A stretch of DNA of 64,000 bases from NCBI RefSeq assembly GCF_001715975.1, contig NZ_MARB01000011.1, positions 99,041-163,040 of the forward strand. The letters are read 5' to 3'. This document shows positions 53,977 to 62,101 of this stretch, in pieces. The notes under the pieces are model-generated. The model saw nothing but the letters and a program-made list of their open reading frames with translations. It searched no databases and was not told where the DNA came from. Numbering within the stretch: position 1 is the first letter of the stretch; the number at the start of each line of letters is the position of its first letter. The DNA comes from Candidatus Thiodiazotropha endolucinida (lineage in GTDB: Bacteria; Pseudomonadota; Gammaproteobacteria; Chromatiales; Chromatiaceae). The position numbers and the translations under genes were made by a program.

Positions 53977-54992
53977 GCTGTTTTATGTTCATTGTTCTCG
54001 CGTGGATGGGAGCCATTGCTTTCTCGGCCGAATCGCATGCGACAACTTTATTACCAGGTGAGCGGGCCACCACCGAGCAGTCCAGGGATGGTAACCACGC
54101 CAGCACAGAACGGGCTGTTGGCATATGGGAACTGGCCGCGGCCTGGGTCTGGGCAAAACAGCGCGAGTTTCACCGTGCGCTTACGCGTGAGTTAAGAGAG
54201 CTGCGCGGCAAGGAAGGCGTCGGCTGGGCTTTGGTGCTGATGAGCTTTCTTTACGGTGTCTTGCATGCCGCAGGGCCTGGGCATGGCAAGGCGGTGTTGA
54301 CGGCCTACCTGTTGACCCACCAAAGCCGCCTGAATCGCGGTATCGCCATGGGCACCGCTGCTGCGCTCCTGCAGGGCGTGACGGCGCTGGTGCTGGTGTA
54401 CGGTCTGGTCGGTTTGGCCGGTTGGCTACCGCGGGAGACAGAAACGGCATCACTGTGGGCCGCGCGAGTCAGTTTCATTCTGCTTGCCACGGTCGGACTC
54501 TACTTACTGGTAGGCGCTGCACGGACTTTGTTTGGCACTGTGCGCCGATTGCGGTACGAAGCCGGCCATGTCCACCATGACCATGACGGTCATGTTCACG
54601 GTGAAAGTTGCGGCTGCCGGCACCTGCCCACTGCTGTCGAGATCGATACCGTCGGCAGTCGGCATGCGACGGCTGGTGTGGTTTTGGCCATCGGGCTGCG
54701 CCCGTGCAGTGGTGCAGTGTTGGTGCTGATTCTTGCTACCGTGATGGATCTAATGTGGCATGGCGCGTTTGCCGTGATAGGCATGTCCGTAGGGACCGCG
54801 ATCACCATTGTCAGTTTGGCCATTCTTGCGACCAAAGCGCGAGACTGGGCGAGTGCGGTGGTTGCTCACCGGTCACCGTTGTGGTCGTTGGCGGCCGGTG
54901 GTGTGGGTGCGCTTGGCGGTGCCCTGCTGTTACTTTTGGCACTGTGGCTGCTGAACACCTCGTTTGTGATGAAACCGGCAATGGGTTTGTAA
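53967..54992 (+). CDS. zevB: ZevB-like NicO/RcnA-family membrane transporter
   Basis: A 341-residue membrane protein of the NicO family with a leading signal-type helix and about six more helices. Conserved: 'YGVLHAAGPGHGKAVLTAYL' with the H-x(5)-G-H-G-K metal motif, and 'LAIGLRPCSGAVLVLILA'. Between them is a cytosolic or periplasmic loop with 'GHVHHDHDGHVHGESCGC', a His/Cys cluster for metal capture. NicO proteins move Ni2+ or Co2+; ZevB of Haemophilus, paired with ZevA, serves zinc. The Zur-headed operon and ten-base overlap with zevA favour zinc here. Export rather than import cannot be excluded from sequence alone. Confidence 0.85.
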   Translation: MRVSCFMFIVLAWMGAIAFSAESHATTLLPGERATTEQSRDGNHASTERAVGIWELAAAWVWAKQREFHRALTRELRELRGKEGVGWALVLMSFLYGVLHAAGPGHGKAVLTAYLLTHQSRLNRGIAMGTAAALLQGVTALVLVYGLVGLAGWLPRETETASLWAARVSFILLATVGLYLLVGAARTLFGTVRRLRYEAGHVHHDHDGHVHGESCGCRHLPTAVEIDTVGSRHATAGVVLAIGLRPCSGAVLVLILATVMDLMWHGAFAVIGMSVGTAITIVSLAILATKARDWASAVVAHRSPLWSLAAGGVGALGGALLLLLALWLLNTSFVMKPAMGL

Positions 54993-55005
54993 GAGGACTA
55001 TCCTG

Positions 55006-55113
55006 ATGAAGCTACCATTCTCCCCCTTTCGAGCCGGTATCGGCGCGCGCCTCACGCTTGCCGGCGTCGCCACCGGTCTGTTGTGGTTTGCGGTCGCCTG
55101 GGCTCTGCTATGA
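55006..55113 (+). CDS. 35-residue membrane peptide coupled to znuC
   Basis: A short frame behind AAGAGGA (the ATG at 55006) gives MKLPFSPFRAGIGARLTLAG and one hydrophobic helix 'LAGVATGLLWFAVAWALL'. Its stop TGA overlaps the znuC start in ATGA, so translation of the two is coupled. The basic N-terminus and single helix fit an inner-membrane microprotein with the N-terminus in the cytosol. Position between zevB and znuCBA suggests it may assist a zinc transporter. Not a known family to me. Confidence 0.6.
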   Translation: MKLPFSPFRAGIGARLTLAGVATGLLWFAVAWALL

Positions 55114-55859
55114 GTGCCCCAATGGACGGTACGATTTTGCATTTCGATAACCTGACCCTCGGATACGACCGCCATCCCGCAGTCCATCATCTCGATTACG
55201 TCATTCGCGCCGGTGCCCTAGTCGCCGTAGTAGGACCGAACGGTGCCGGAAAGTCGACTCTTCTCAAAGGGGTCGTCGGCAGCCTCGCGCCTCTCGAAGG
55301 TAAGATCAGGTTGGCAGGGATTAAAGCCTCGGAAATCGCGTACCTACCTCAACAGGCCGATATCGATCGAAGCTTTCCGATCTCGGTTTTCGACATGGCA
55401 GCCATGGGATTGTGGCAAAAGTCGGGGGCTTTTCGTCGATTCGGGCGGGACGGCGACAGGAGGGTTGGCGAAGCCTTGGATATCGTGGGGCTGGCTGGAT
55501 TCGAAAAGCGCCCTATCGGCACCCTCTCCGGTGGGCAAATGCAACGTTCCCTGTTCGCCCGCTTACTGCTTCAGGACGCGCGGCTGATTCTTCTGGATGA
55601 GCCGTTCACGGCCATCGATTCGGCGACGGTACGTGATCTTAAGAGACTCATTCGTCGCTGGCACGGGGAGCGGCGGACGGTGATCGCCGTCTTGCACGAC
55701 CTGGATCAGGTTCGGGCAGATTTCCCGGAGACCCTTCTGCTGGCCCGCGAGCAGGTCGCCGCCGGTTCGACGGAGACCGTCCTTACTCAAGCGAATCTCG
55801 ATCAAGCGCGCCGACTTACCGAGGCCTTCGACGAAGAGGCGGCCGTATGTGGGCGATGA
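55110..55859 (+). CDS. znuC: Zinc ABC transporter ATP-binding protein
   Basis: A 249-residue ABC ATPase of the zinc/manganese importer group. Start at 55110, inside the ATGA overlap with the microprotein gene. Walker A 'GPNGAGKSTLLKGVVG', Q-loop 'YLPQQADIDRSFP', signature 'LSGGQMQRSLFARLL', Walker B 'LILLDEPFTAID' and switch His 'VLHDLDQV' are intact. The 'YLPQQADID.SFPI' segment is characteristic of metal-type (cluster 9/A-I) importers. With the permease and binding protein that follow it forms ZnuABC. Manganese is the usual alternative, but the Zur context favours zinc. Confidence 0.92.
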   Translation: MSAPMDGTILHFDNLTLGYDRHPAVHHLDYVIRAGALVAVVGPNGAGKSTLLKGVVGSLAPLEGKIRLAGIKASEIAYLPQQADIDRSFPISVFDMAAMGLWQKSGAFRRFGRDGDRRVGEALDIVGLAGFEKRPIGTLSGGQMQRSLFARLLLQDARLILLDEPFTAIDSATVRDLKRLIRRWHGERRTVIAVLHDLDQVRADFPETLLLAREQVAAGSTETVLTQANLDQARRLTEAFDEEAAVCGR

Positions 55860-55896
55860 ACGCCAAGGCTATTTCCCTTCCGGTGGAGGGCGCGTG

Positions 55897-56763
55897 ATGT
55901 ACGATGCCATCTTCGCCCCCTTTGTCGAATTCAGCTTCATGCGCCGGGCTCTGGTCGGGTGCCTCGCCCTGTCACTGGGGGCGACACCCATCGGCGTGTT
56001 CCTGACCCTTCGCCGGATGAGCCTGACCGGGGATGCCATGGCCCATGCAATTCTTCCCGGTGCGGCGCTCGGATACCTCGTGGCAGGCCTGTCACTCGGC
56101 GCTATGACGCTTGGCGGGGTGATCGCAGGGGTGGCTGTGGCCATACTCTCCGGACTGGTGGCCCGAACCACCGTGGCACGGGAGGATTCCAGCCTCGCTG
56201 CCTTCTATCTGATTTCCCTCGCTGTCGGCGTCGTGATCGTCTCGATGCGCGGCAGCAATGTCGACCTGTTGCACATCCTGTTCGGCACGGTGCTCGCCCT
56301 GAACGATGAGGCCATATTTCTTATCTCCGGAATCGCCACGATCACCCTGTTTGGGCTTGCCGTGATTTACCGCCCCTTGGTGATCGAATGTTTCGACCCG
56401 GGCTTTCTCCGCTCGGTCAGTCCCCTCAGTCCGGTGGCCCATTATGGCTTTCTCGTCCTGGCGGTCCTCAATCTGGTGGGCGGCTTTCATGCCCTGGGGA
56501 CCCTGATGGCGGTCGGAATCATGATCCTTCCCGCCGCAGCCGCCCGGTTTTGGACGCGTGACATCACCCACCTACTAATCATCGGTGTGCTTGGAGCCTT
56601 CCTGAGTGGGTTTGTCGGCCTGTTGCTGTCCTATCACGCCAGCTTGCCTTCCGGCCCGGCCATCATCCTGACGGCGGGGGCATTCTATCTGTTGTCGTTG
56701 GCCTTTGGTCCTGACGGCGTCATCATGACGCGCCTCAGGCCACGCCGTCATCTAGAAGCATAA
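55897..56763 (+). CDS. znuB: Zinc ABC transporter permease
   Basis: A 288-residue ABC-3 family permease with about eight helices. I start at the ATG at 55897 behind GGTGGAGGG; a GTG at 55849 overlaps the end of znuC and has no site. Family marks: 'FMRRALVGCLALSLGATPIGVFLTLRRMSLTGDAMAHAILPG' (given here by its ends; residues about 10-50), the coupling region 'GDAMAHAILPGAALGYL', and 'FHALGTLMAVGIMILPAAAARF'. The gene lies between znuC and znuA. Confidence 0.92.
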   Translation: MYDAIFAPFVEFSFMRRALVGCLALSLGATPIGVFLTLRRMSLTGDAMAHAILPGAALGYLVAGLSLGAMTLGGVIAGVAVAILSGLVARTTVAREDSSLAAFYLISLAVGVVIVSMRGSNVDLLHILFGTVLALNDEAIFLISGIATITLFGLAVIYRPLVIECFDPGFLRSVSPLSPVAHYGFLVLAVLNLVGGFHALGTLMAVGIMILPAAAARFWTRDITHLLIIGVLGAFLSGFVGLLLSYHASLPSGPAIILTAGAFYLLSLAFGPDGVIMTRLRPRRHLEA

Positions 56764-56790
56764 TCCCTATACCAAACTAGGAGTATTTCT

Positions 56791-57753
56791 GTGATATCCA
56801 GACGATCTGTCCTCTCTTCCATCTTCGCCTTCGGTTTGGTCTCGTTATTCGGGCCAGGGACCGCCCGGGCCGACTTTCTCATCAACGTTGTTGCCTCGTT
56901 CAGCATTTTGGGTGATATGGTTCAACAGGTGGGTGGTGACCGGGTTCATGTCACTACCTTGGTCGGCCCGGGCGGCGACGCGCACGTCTATCAGCCGACC
57001 CCGGCGGATGCTCGGTCAGTCGCCGAAACCAAGCTGTTAATCGTCAATGGATTGGGCTTCGAGGGCTGGATGGATCGCCTGACGGAGGCGTCCGGCTACA
57101 AGGGGCGGGTGGTGACGGCGACCGCCGGTATCGTGCCTCTCAAGATGGAGGAAGCCGAAAAGCAACACGAAGCAGAGCACGAGAAAGACACTGAAGAATA
57201 CGGGCAAGCAGATCACGACTACGGCGGAATCGATCCCCATGCCTGGCAGAGTCTGGCCAATGCCCAGATCTATGTCCGCAATATCGCAGAGGGACTGGCT
57301 GCGGTTGACCCCGCAGGGGCTGAAACCTATCGCAGCAACGCGGCGCGCTACCTGAAGGAGATCGACGTGGTCGAGGCTCAGGTTCGCGAGGCGGTCGCTT
57401 CACTCCCGGTCGAACGGCGCAAGGTGGTCACATCCCACGACGCCTTCGGCTACTTCTCGGCAGCCTATGGTATCGAGTTCCATGCACCGGTTGGTGTCAG
57501 CACCGAAGTGGAGGCATCCGCGGGTGACGTCGCTAGGCTGATTCGTCAGATCAAGAAGGAAAAGATCTTGGCCGTCTTCGTCGAGAACATCTCCGATCGC
57601 CGCCTACTCGACCAGATCATCCGGGAAACCGGGGCGCGGATTGGCGTCACCCTCTATTCCGACGCCCTGTCGAAGGCCGACGGACCAGCCGGGTCTTACC
57701 TTGGCATGATGCGACACAATATCCGAGTGCTGGTCGCCGCCGTGCGTAAATAG
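56791..57753 (+). CDS. znuA: Zinc ABC transporter substrate-binding protein
   Basis: A 320-residue periplasmic receptor (TroA/ZnuA fold). GTG start at 56791 behind AGGAG. The N-terminus is MISRRSVLSSIFAFGLVSLF, a signal sequence with a paired Arg that could be Tat-type. Metal ligands are H65 ('GDAHVYQP'), H150 ('IDPHAWQS'), H216 ('SHDAFGYF') and D291 ('LYSDAL'), the three-His-one-acid set typical of ZnuA/TroA. A charged mobile loop (119-144) has His residues but is mainly Glu, Asp and Lys, less His-rich than in Escherichia coli ZnuA, so it could serve a related metal such as manganese; the Zur setting argues for zinc. Confidence 0.92.
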   Translation: MISRRSVLSSIFAFGLVSLFGPGTARADFLINVVASFSILGDMVQQVGGDRVHVTTLVGPGGDAHVYQPTPADARSVAETKLLIVNGLGFEGWMDRLTEASGYKGRVVTATAGIVPLKMEEAEKQHEAEHEKDTEEYGQADHDYGGIDPHAWQSLANAQIYVRNIAEGLAAVDPAGAETYRSNAARYLKEIDVVEAQVREAVASLPVERRKVVTSHDAFGYFSAAYGIEFHAPVGVSTEVEASAGDVARLIRQIKKEKILAVFVENISDRRLLDQIIRETGARIGVTLYSDALSKADGPAGSYLGMMRHNIRVLVAAVRK

Positions 57754-57786
57754 CCGCCACGCGAGGTACGTGGCAAGGAGAAAACC

Positions 57787-58242
57787 GTGAATAATGAAAC
57801 GCTTTCCCGTGTACTGGAGCAAGCTGACGCGCTGTGCCATGAGCGCGGCGTGCGGCTGACCGAACAACGAAAGAGCGTCCTTCAATTGCTGTGCGTATCG
57901 GACAAACCACTCAGTGCTTACGAACTATTGGAGCAGATGCGTGGCGTAGTCAAGAATCCTGCACCATCGACGGTCTACCGAGCACTAGATTTCCTGCTCG
58001 AGCAAGGTCTGGCGCACAAGCTCGAGAGCCTGCACGCCTATGTGGGCTGTGCACATCCGGACCATCCACACGCCAGCCAATTTCTGATTTGTGATGACTG
58101 CGGCGAGGTGGCTGAGGTCTTAGACCCCAGTGTGGCCAAGAGCCTGAAAGCGGCTGGCAAGGCGGTTGGGTTCCGTACCAAGCGGCCGGTCGTCGAACTT
58201 ATGGGGACCTGTGCACAGTGCATCAAGAAGCGAGACGAATAG
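57787..58242 (+). CDS. zur: Zinc uptake regulator Zur (Fur family)
   Basis: A 151-residue Fur-family repressor. GTG start at 57787 behind AAGGAG. Winged-helix domain: 'ERGVRLTEQRKSVLQLL' and 'PAPSTVYRALDFLLEQGLAHK'. The dimer domain has 'CAHPDHPHASQFLICDDCG' and 'CAQCIKK', the two CxxC pairs of the structural zinc site and the His cluster for the sensing site. The spacing and 'GVRLTEQR' start are those of Zur rather than Fur or PerR. It belongs to the operon headed by the Zur box at 49900, so it represses its own synthesis when zinc is plentiful. Confidence 0.9.
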   Translation: MNNETLSRVLEQADALCHERGVRLTEQRKSVLQLLCVSDKPLSAYELLEQMRGVVKNPAPSTVYRALDFLLEQGLAHKLESLHAYVGCAHPDHPHASQFLICDDCGEVAEVLDPSVAKSLKAAGKAVGFRTKRPVVELMGTCAQCIKKRDE

Positions 58243-58301
58243 ACCTGCACCCTATCCACTTCAAACCCTGTTTACCCAAAATGATAAGGAGATAATCCGT
58301 T

Positions 58302-58940
58302 ATGTATCTGAAACACATCGCTTTGACTGCCTCTCTGATGACCCCTTTTGTGCTCGTCGCGCTCGGGGCATCCGCGGATGAGAAACACGAACACGACCAT
58401 GATCAAGAACATCGCCAACACGATGCTCACGTACACGGCATTACTGCGCTGAACCTAGCACTCGAAGGCGAAGAGGTTCATATTGAACTCGACAGTCCGG
58501 CCGCAAACATCGTCGGCTTCGAACATGCACCTTCGTCGGAGGCAGACCATGCCGCGTTGGACGAGGCTGTGGCCGCACTGAAGAATGGTGATCAACTTTT
58601 CCGTTTTAACAACGAGGCTGGCTGCCGCATGGAAGAAGCGATAGTCACTTCCGCATTGCTTGAGGAAGAGCATGACGACTACCCTGACAAGCACTCGGAC
58701 GATCACGACCATGAAGGGAAAGGCGAACATGGACATGAGGAGCACGAGGGCGAGGAAACTCACTCGGATATCGAAGTCACCTATCACTTCGAGTGTGAAC
58801 TGCCCGCTAAACTGACGCAGCTGACCGTCGAACTGTTCGAGGTCTTCCCCGCCACGGAAGTGCTTAACGTTCAGTACGTCATCGAGAGCAAGCAGGGTGC
58901 GAGAGAGCTTACAGCGAAGGACCATGTCGTCAAGTTCTGA
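58302..58940 (+). CDS. zrgA: ZrgA-like zinc uptake protein (DUF2796)
   Basis: A 212-residue exported protein of the DUF2796 (ZrgA) family. AAGGAG precedes the ATG. Signal peptide 'HIALTASLMTPFVLVALGASA', then a His/Asp-rich opening 'EHDHDQEHRQHDAHVHG', the domain body 'LNLALEGEEVHIELDSPAANIVGFEHAP', and a second His/Asp/Glu cluster (about 127-155). In Vibrio cholerae ZrgA forms part of a zinc-binding import system under Zur. It closes the operon 59 bases after zur. Its many His residues would hold periplasmic zinc for ZnuA or ZevAB. I see no clear hairpin terminator after the stop. Confidence 0.88.
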   Translation: MYLKHIALTASLMTPFVLVALGASADEKHEHDHDQEHRQHDAHVHGITALNLALEGEEVHIELDSPAANIVGFEHAPSSEADHAALDEAVAALKNGDQLFRFNNEAGCRMEEAIVTSALLEEEHDDYPDKHSDDHDHEGKGEHGHEEHEGEETHSDIEVTYHFECELPAKLTQLTVELFEVFPATEVLNVQYVIESKQGARELTAKDHVVKF

Positions 58941-59218
58941 GGTGCTGGCTTGTTTAGGTTCGGGGTTTAAGCCAGTCACCCTGTGCCGCACCGCTTCTTC
59001 GTCGCTCTGCGATACCGCTCGCCTGAGCTTAAGGTTGAAAACCTGCTCCTAGGTCATCAGCAGACGTTATCGATGTCAACTCATGAGGTCTGAAAAGGTC
59101 GCGTAGCGGGCATTTAAGCAGAAATCTCTTTATGTCCGTTCTTTGCTGGGCGCGACACTGTCAGATGATATTGATACTGGGTTTTCTATCTGTCAGATCA
59201 AGTTTAGATTTCTACAAT

Positions 59219-60568
59219 TTAGGTAACAGACTTTTCATTTGTCCCGCTTGTATCTCCAGTAGCGCCGGGTATCGGTGTTTCATTCCAAACGTCCTCAACC
59301 AGCCCGGTGATATCAACAACGTCTCCAATGGCAATCAGGTTATTGAAATCGGTTTTCAGGCGTTCACAGCGGCCAGGGGAAAGTTGTACCAGTCGATCGA
59401 TCGCCTGTTCAATCTCTGCTTTCGGTGGTACATCAGGATGGTTGACGACTATCTTGATACAGCGAAAATCATGGCCCATAGCATGATGTACGAAATCAGT
59501 TCGTTGTGTTTCATCGCTAATTTCGAATTCGGCCAGGGATTTGATTTCAAATTCAGGTATGCTCCCGCGACGCTCTTTAGAGAGGTAGAGGATGATCTCA
59601 GCCGAACCCTGTTCGATCACTTCCTGCATAATCCGCTGTAAGCGGCCATTCATGGTCAAGACACTGAAATCGAATTCGCCGTCGGCAACCTCGAAGTAAT
59701 TAACCAACGGTGAGGGGGAGGCAGTGATGCCGAGTCGGAAAGTCCAGTCGTTCTGGGATCTGCAATAGATGAAGACCGGCAGGGTCGAGCTGCTTTCGAT
59801 AAAGATCGATGAGTAGAGGCGTGATGTGGCGGCACGCAGCGTATGCGAAGTCTCGAGTAGCAGGCCAGATTGGCGTTTTGCCAGGAATCCGGAAAATGCA
59901 TTGGAAAACTGACGGCCTTTGTTGGCATTACTGATTTTGAGACGTAACAGCTGCTCCCCATTCGCCGGTCCACCTACGATCTCTGCCGGTACGTTGCGAA
60001 AGGTACCTTTGATACGTGCCAGGCTTGAGCTTCTCGCCTCCAGTTTTGGAAAGGTTATCGTTGCCTTGCGCTCACTGACTAAAGCGAGACTTGAATCTGC
60101 AATCTCGACGGACAACCCGTGGGCAGATACATCCCGGGTCTTGCCCAGATAGAGCCGTCCGGCGACACCGACCTCAACCTGCATCTGCCCCAGAAAGCGG
60201 TCTTCGCTTCGGTTTTCCTGGATGTAGTGAATGGGTACCATTTGAGGAGGTTCAAGGGATTGCTGGTCATCACCATAGATGATCGGTTCCTCATAGAGAT
60301 TGCGGTCAAAGCTGTCGTCATGAGGCCAATTACGAACCTGGTCAGTCACGTCGATCATGGCACCTACGATCGATAGAGCTATGGCATCCATGAGTAGTTT
60401 GCGTACAAACTTGTCACTCTGATCGGGAAGCGGATCCAGTGCATCCTCAATTCGCATCTCCACGGGCCGGCGGGCCACCCGCGCGACGACCTTAAATATA
60501 CGGAATCCCGGCTGATCCGAATATCGCGTCAGAAGTCGACACCATTGTTTGTAATTTTTTGCACTCAA
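59219..60568 (-). CDS. PilZ-domain protein (downstream partner)
   Basis: A 449-residue protein with a PilZ domain at about 115-215: 'NRSEDRFLGQMQVEV' contains R-x3-R and 'TRDVSAHGLSVEI' contains D-x-S-x2-G, the two halves of the c-di-GMP site, both intact. The C-terminal 220 residues ('SSTLPVFIYCRSQNDW' and 'HDFRCIKIVV') mirror the C-terminal part of the upstream protein. The N-terminal helix region 'KFVRKLLMDAIALSIVGAMID' is not strongly hydrophobic. Its start overlaps the upstream gene by 77 bases; the two may be halves of one ancestral protein separated by a frameshift, or a coupled pair. No signal peptide; a cytosolic c-di-GMP receptor. The regulated process is unknown. Confidence 0.82.
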   Translation of the reverse strand: MSAKNYKQWCRLLTRYSDQPGFRIFKVVARVARRPVEMRIEDALDPLPDQSDKFVRKLLMDAIALSIVGAMIDVTDQVRNWPHDDSFDRNLYEEPIIYGDDQQSLEPPQMVPIHYIQENRSEDRFLGQMQVEVGVAGRLYLGKTRDVSAHGLSVEIADSSLALVSERKATITFPKLEARSSSLARIKGTFRNVPAEIVGGPANGEQLLRLKISNANKGRQFSNAFSGFLAKRQSGLLLETSHTLRAATSRLYSSIFIESSSTLPVFIYCRSQNDWTFRLGITASPSPLVNYFEVADGEFDFSVLTMNGRLQRIMQEVIEQGSAEIILYLSKERRGSIPEFEIKSLAEFEISDETQRTDFVHHAMGHDFRCIKIVVNHPDVPPKAEIEQAIDRLVQLSPGRCERLKTDFNNLIAIGDVVDITGLVEDVWNETPIPGATGDTSGTNEKSVT

Positions 60569-61691
60569 GATCGGCTATGACTTGCGGTTCCGCATGCTCC
60601 GGGGAACGATAGACTGCTATCAGCGTGTCCGCCTTGCTGTCACGTAATGCCAGTCTGGTTAACAGCTTGATGCGCTTTGGTGTGACCAGAGGAGTGAAAT
60701 CGTAATTACCCTGTGAGTTACCGAATACATTCAAGGATCGCTTGTTTACCTGATTGCCGAAGATGATGCGCAAAGGTGATTCTCCATCCTGGCATTCAAA
60801 TATAAAGAACGGCAGTATGGATGTGGAACGCATGTAAAAGCGTTCCGCCAACAGGGCTTGCACAGTCAGCAGTGCATCTTCGGGATCAGTCTGTTCAGCT
60901 AATGCCGCCTTAGTTGAAGTTTTGATATGGTCTGAAATCACCGTCAGGCCATCCTTAGCTTCACTCTCAATACACTGTAATGCCAAAAGGGTATCGTTCA
61001 ACAGGCGACGAATTCGCACAACACGATAATCGAGTTCAGGATGGTCAAGCTGACGCCCGACGGAGGGCATTACATCCACGCGCACCAGGTCGCTCTCCGA
61101 AATATCAATCGGCATTTTCACACGTAGTTGCAAACCGGATTGGGAGATATCACGGGTTTCAGCTTCATAGGTCTGCCCGTTCCAGATGACATCCATATTC
61201 AGGGAAATCTTAAACCTGTCATAGACCCGTTTTTCAAAATAGGAGAGGTCGATTGCGAGATTGTTGACGGCCCGATCCGAAACTAAAGCATTTGATGATA
61301 ATAAGACAGGTATGATTTGGGACCCAGCTGTATCGCTGTCACGGTTTCCTGCGTTATTTACCTGTGCTGACTTCGTTACCTCGCCGGCAACTTGCCTGAG
61401 AATAGATTCATAGGTCTCTACGGTAAATACCCCGGCATTTTTCTTCAATCCATCGAGAAAGAGCTGGTGTCCCTCCGGGTCAAGCCACAGGGTTCGACCG
61501 CGATAGGAGAAGCGTTTGCAAGGATGCTTTACATGCGATCTGAGATCCAACGGGCGCAGGCACTCGCTGTCAAGGCGTTGGCGCTCAACCCGCTGAAGAA
61601 ACTCATTTGAATCGTTCGGTACCTGCCTGGCGCTGATTGTCCTTTCTGATCGTATTCTTTTCGTTTGCATCAGATTGGTCGTTACTGTCAT
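60492..61691 (-). CDS. PilZ-domain protein (upstream partner)
   Basis: A 399-residue cytosolic protein whose PilZ domain (about 150-255) starts 'FEKRVYDRFKISLNMDV' with R-x3-R and 'ETRDISQSGLQLRV' with D-x-S-x2-G, so c-di-GMP binding is expected. Residues 60-120 are a short helical region ('YRGRTLWLDPEGHQLFLDGL'), and the last 130 residues ('TSILPFFIFECQDGESPLRIIFGN') resemble the same part of the downstream PilZ protein. The two share an N-region/PilZ/C-region plan, evidence of duplication. The 3' end runs 77 bases into the next gene. A divergent NHL-type gene is not linked to it. Confidence 0.82.
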   Translation of the reverse strand: MTVTTNLMQTKRIRSERTISARQVPNDSNEFLQRVERQRLDSECLRPLDLRSHVKHPCKRFSYRGRTLWLDPEGHQLFLDGLKKNAGVFTVETYESILRQVAGEVTKSAQVNNAGNRDSDTAGSQIIPVLLSSNALVSDRAVNNLAIDLSYFEKRVYDRFKISLNMDVIWNGQTYEAETRDISQSGLQLRVKMPIDISESDLVRVDVMPSVGRQLDHPELDYRVVRIRRLLNDTLLALQCIESEAKDGLTVISDHIKTSTKAALAEQTDPEDALLTVQALLAERFYMRSTSILPFFIFECQDGESPLRIIFGNQVNKRSLNVFGNSQGNYDFTPLVTPKRIKLLTRLALRDSKADTLIAVYRSPEHAEPQVIADLECKKLQTMVSTSDAIFGSAGIPYI

Positions 61692-62101
61692 TTACTCATT
61701 CTTGGTTAACAGCTCGTATCGCCAATTAGGCTTTAATCTTTAACGGGTCTGATTGTCATGGGTGACGTTAACCCGTCGGGTTCGGGTAGGAAAGCCCGCT
61801 ATTTCAGTGGGGCTTACAGGATTTGGGAGGGTTGATGAAACGACGAGGGCATAATGAAAATTCAAAATATATTTAAAAAAATCAAAAAGTAATAGTTCAG
61901 GTTTCAAATTGGAGCGCTGTTACATAAAACGTGAGAATCTAAACCGGCGGGCACCATTTTCAGATTTGTAAACAAGTGTTAATTGAAGTGGGCCAGTGGT
62001 GGTCGCCGCTCGGGATCGATGGTTTGTCAAATAATACTAAGATGTTGAATCTATAGGCGCATATATGGTCTGCAACAAGTGCTTGATCTCGTAAGGCGTA
62101 A
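61692..62101. other. Gap between PilZ and NHL-repeat genes
   Basis: About 410 bases. AAGCCC (61792-61797) pairs with GGGCTT (61810-61815), but no T-run follows. I looked for a c-di-GMP riboswitch because of the PilZ neighbour and saw none. The PilZ promoter is presumably here. Confidence 0.4.

Noticed and set aside
61741-61830. Possible c-di-GMP riboswitch upstream of PilZ genes
   Set aside because: The conserved GEMM core is absent and only a short AAGCCC/GGGCTT hairpin is seen.
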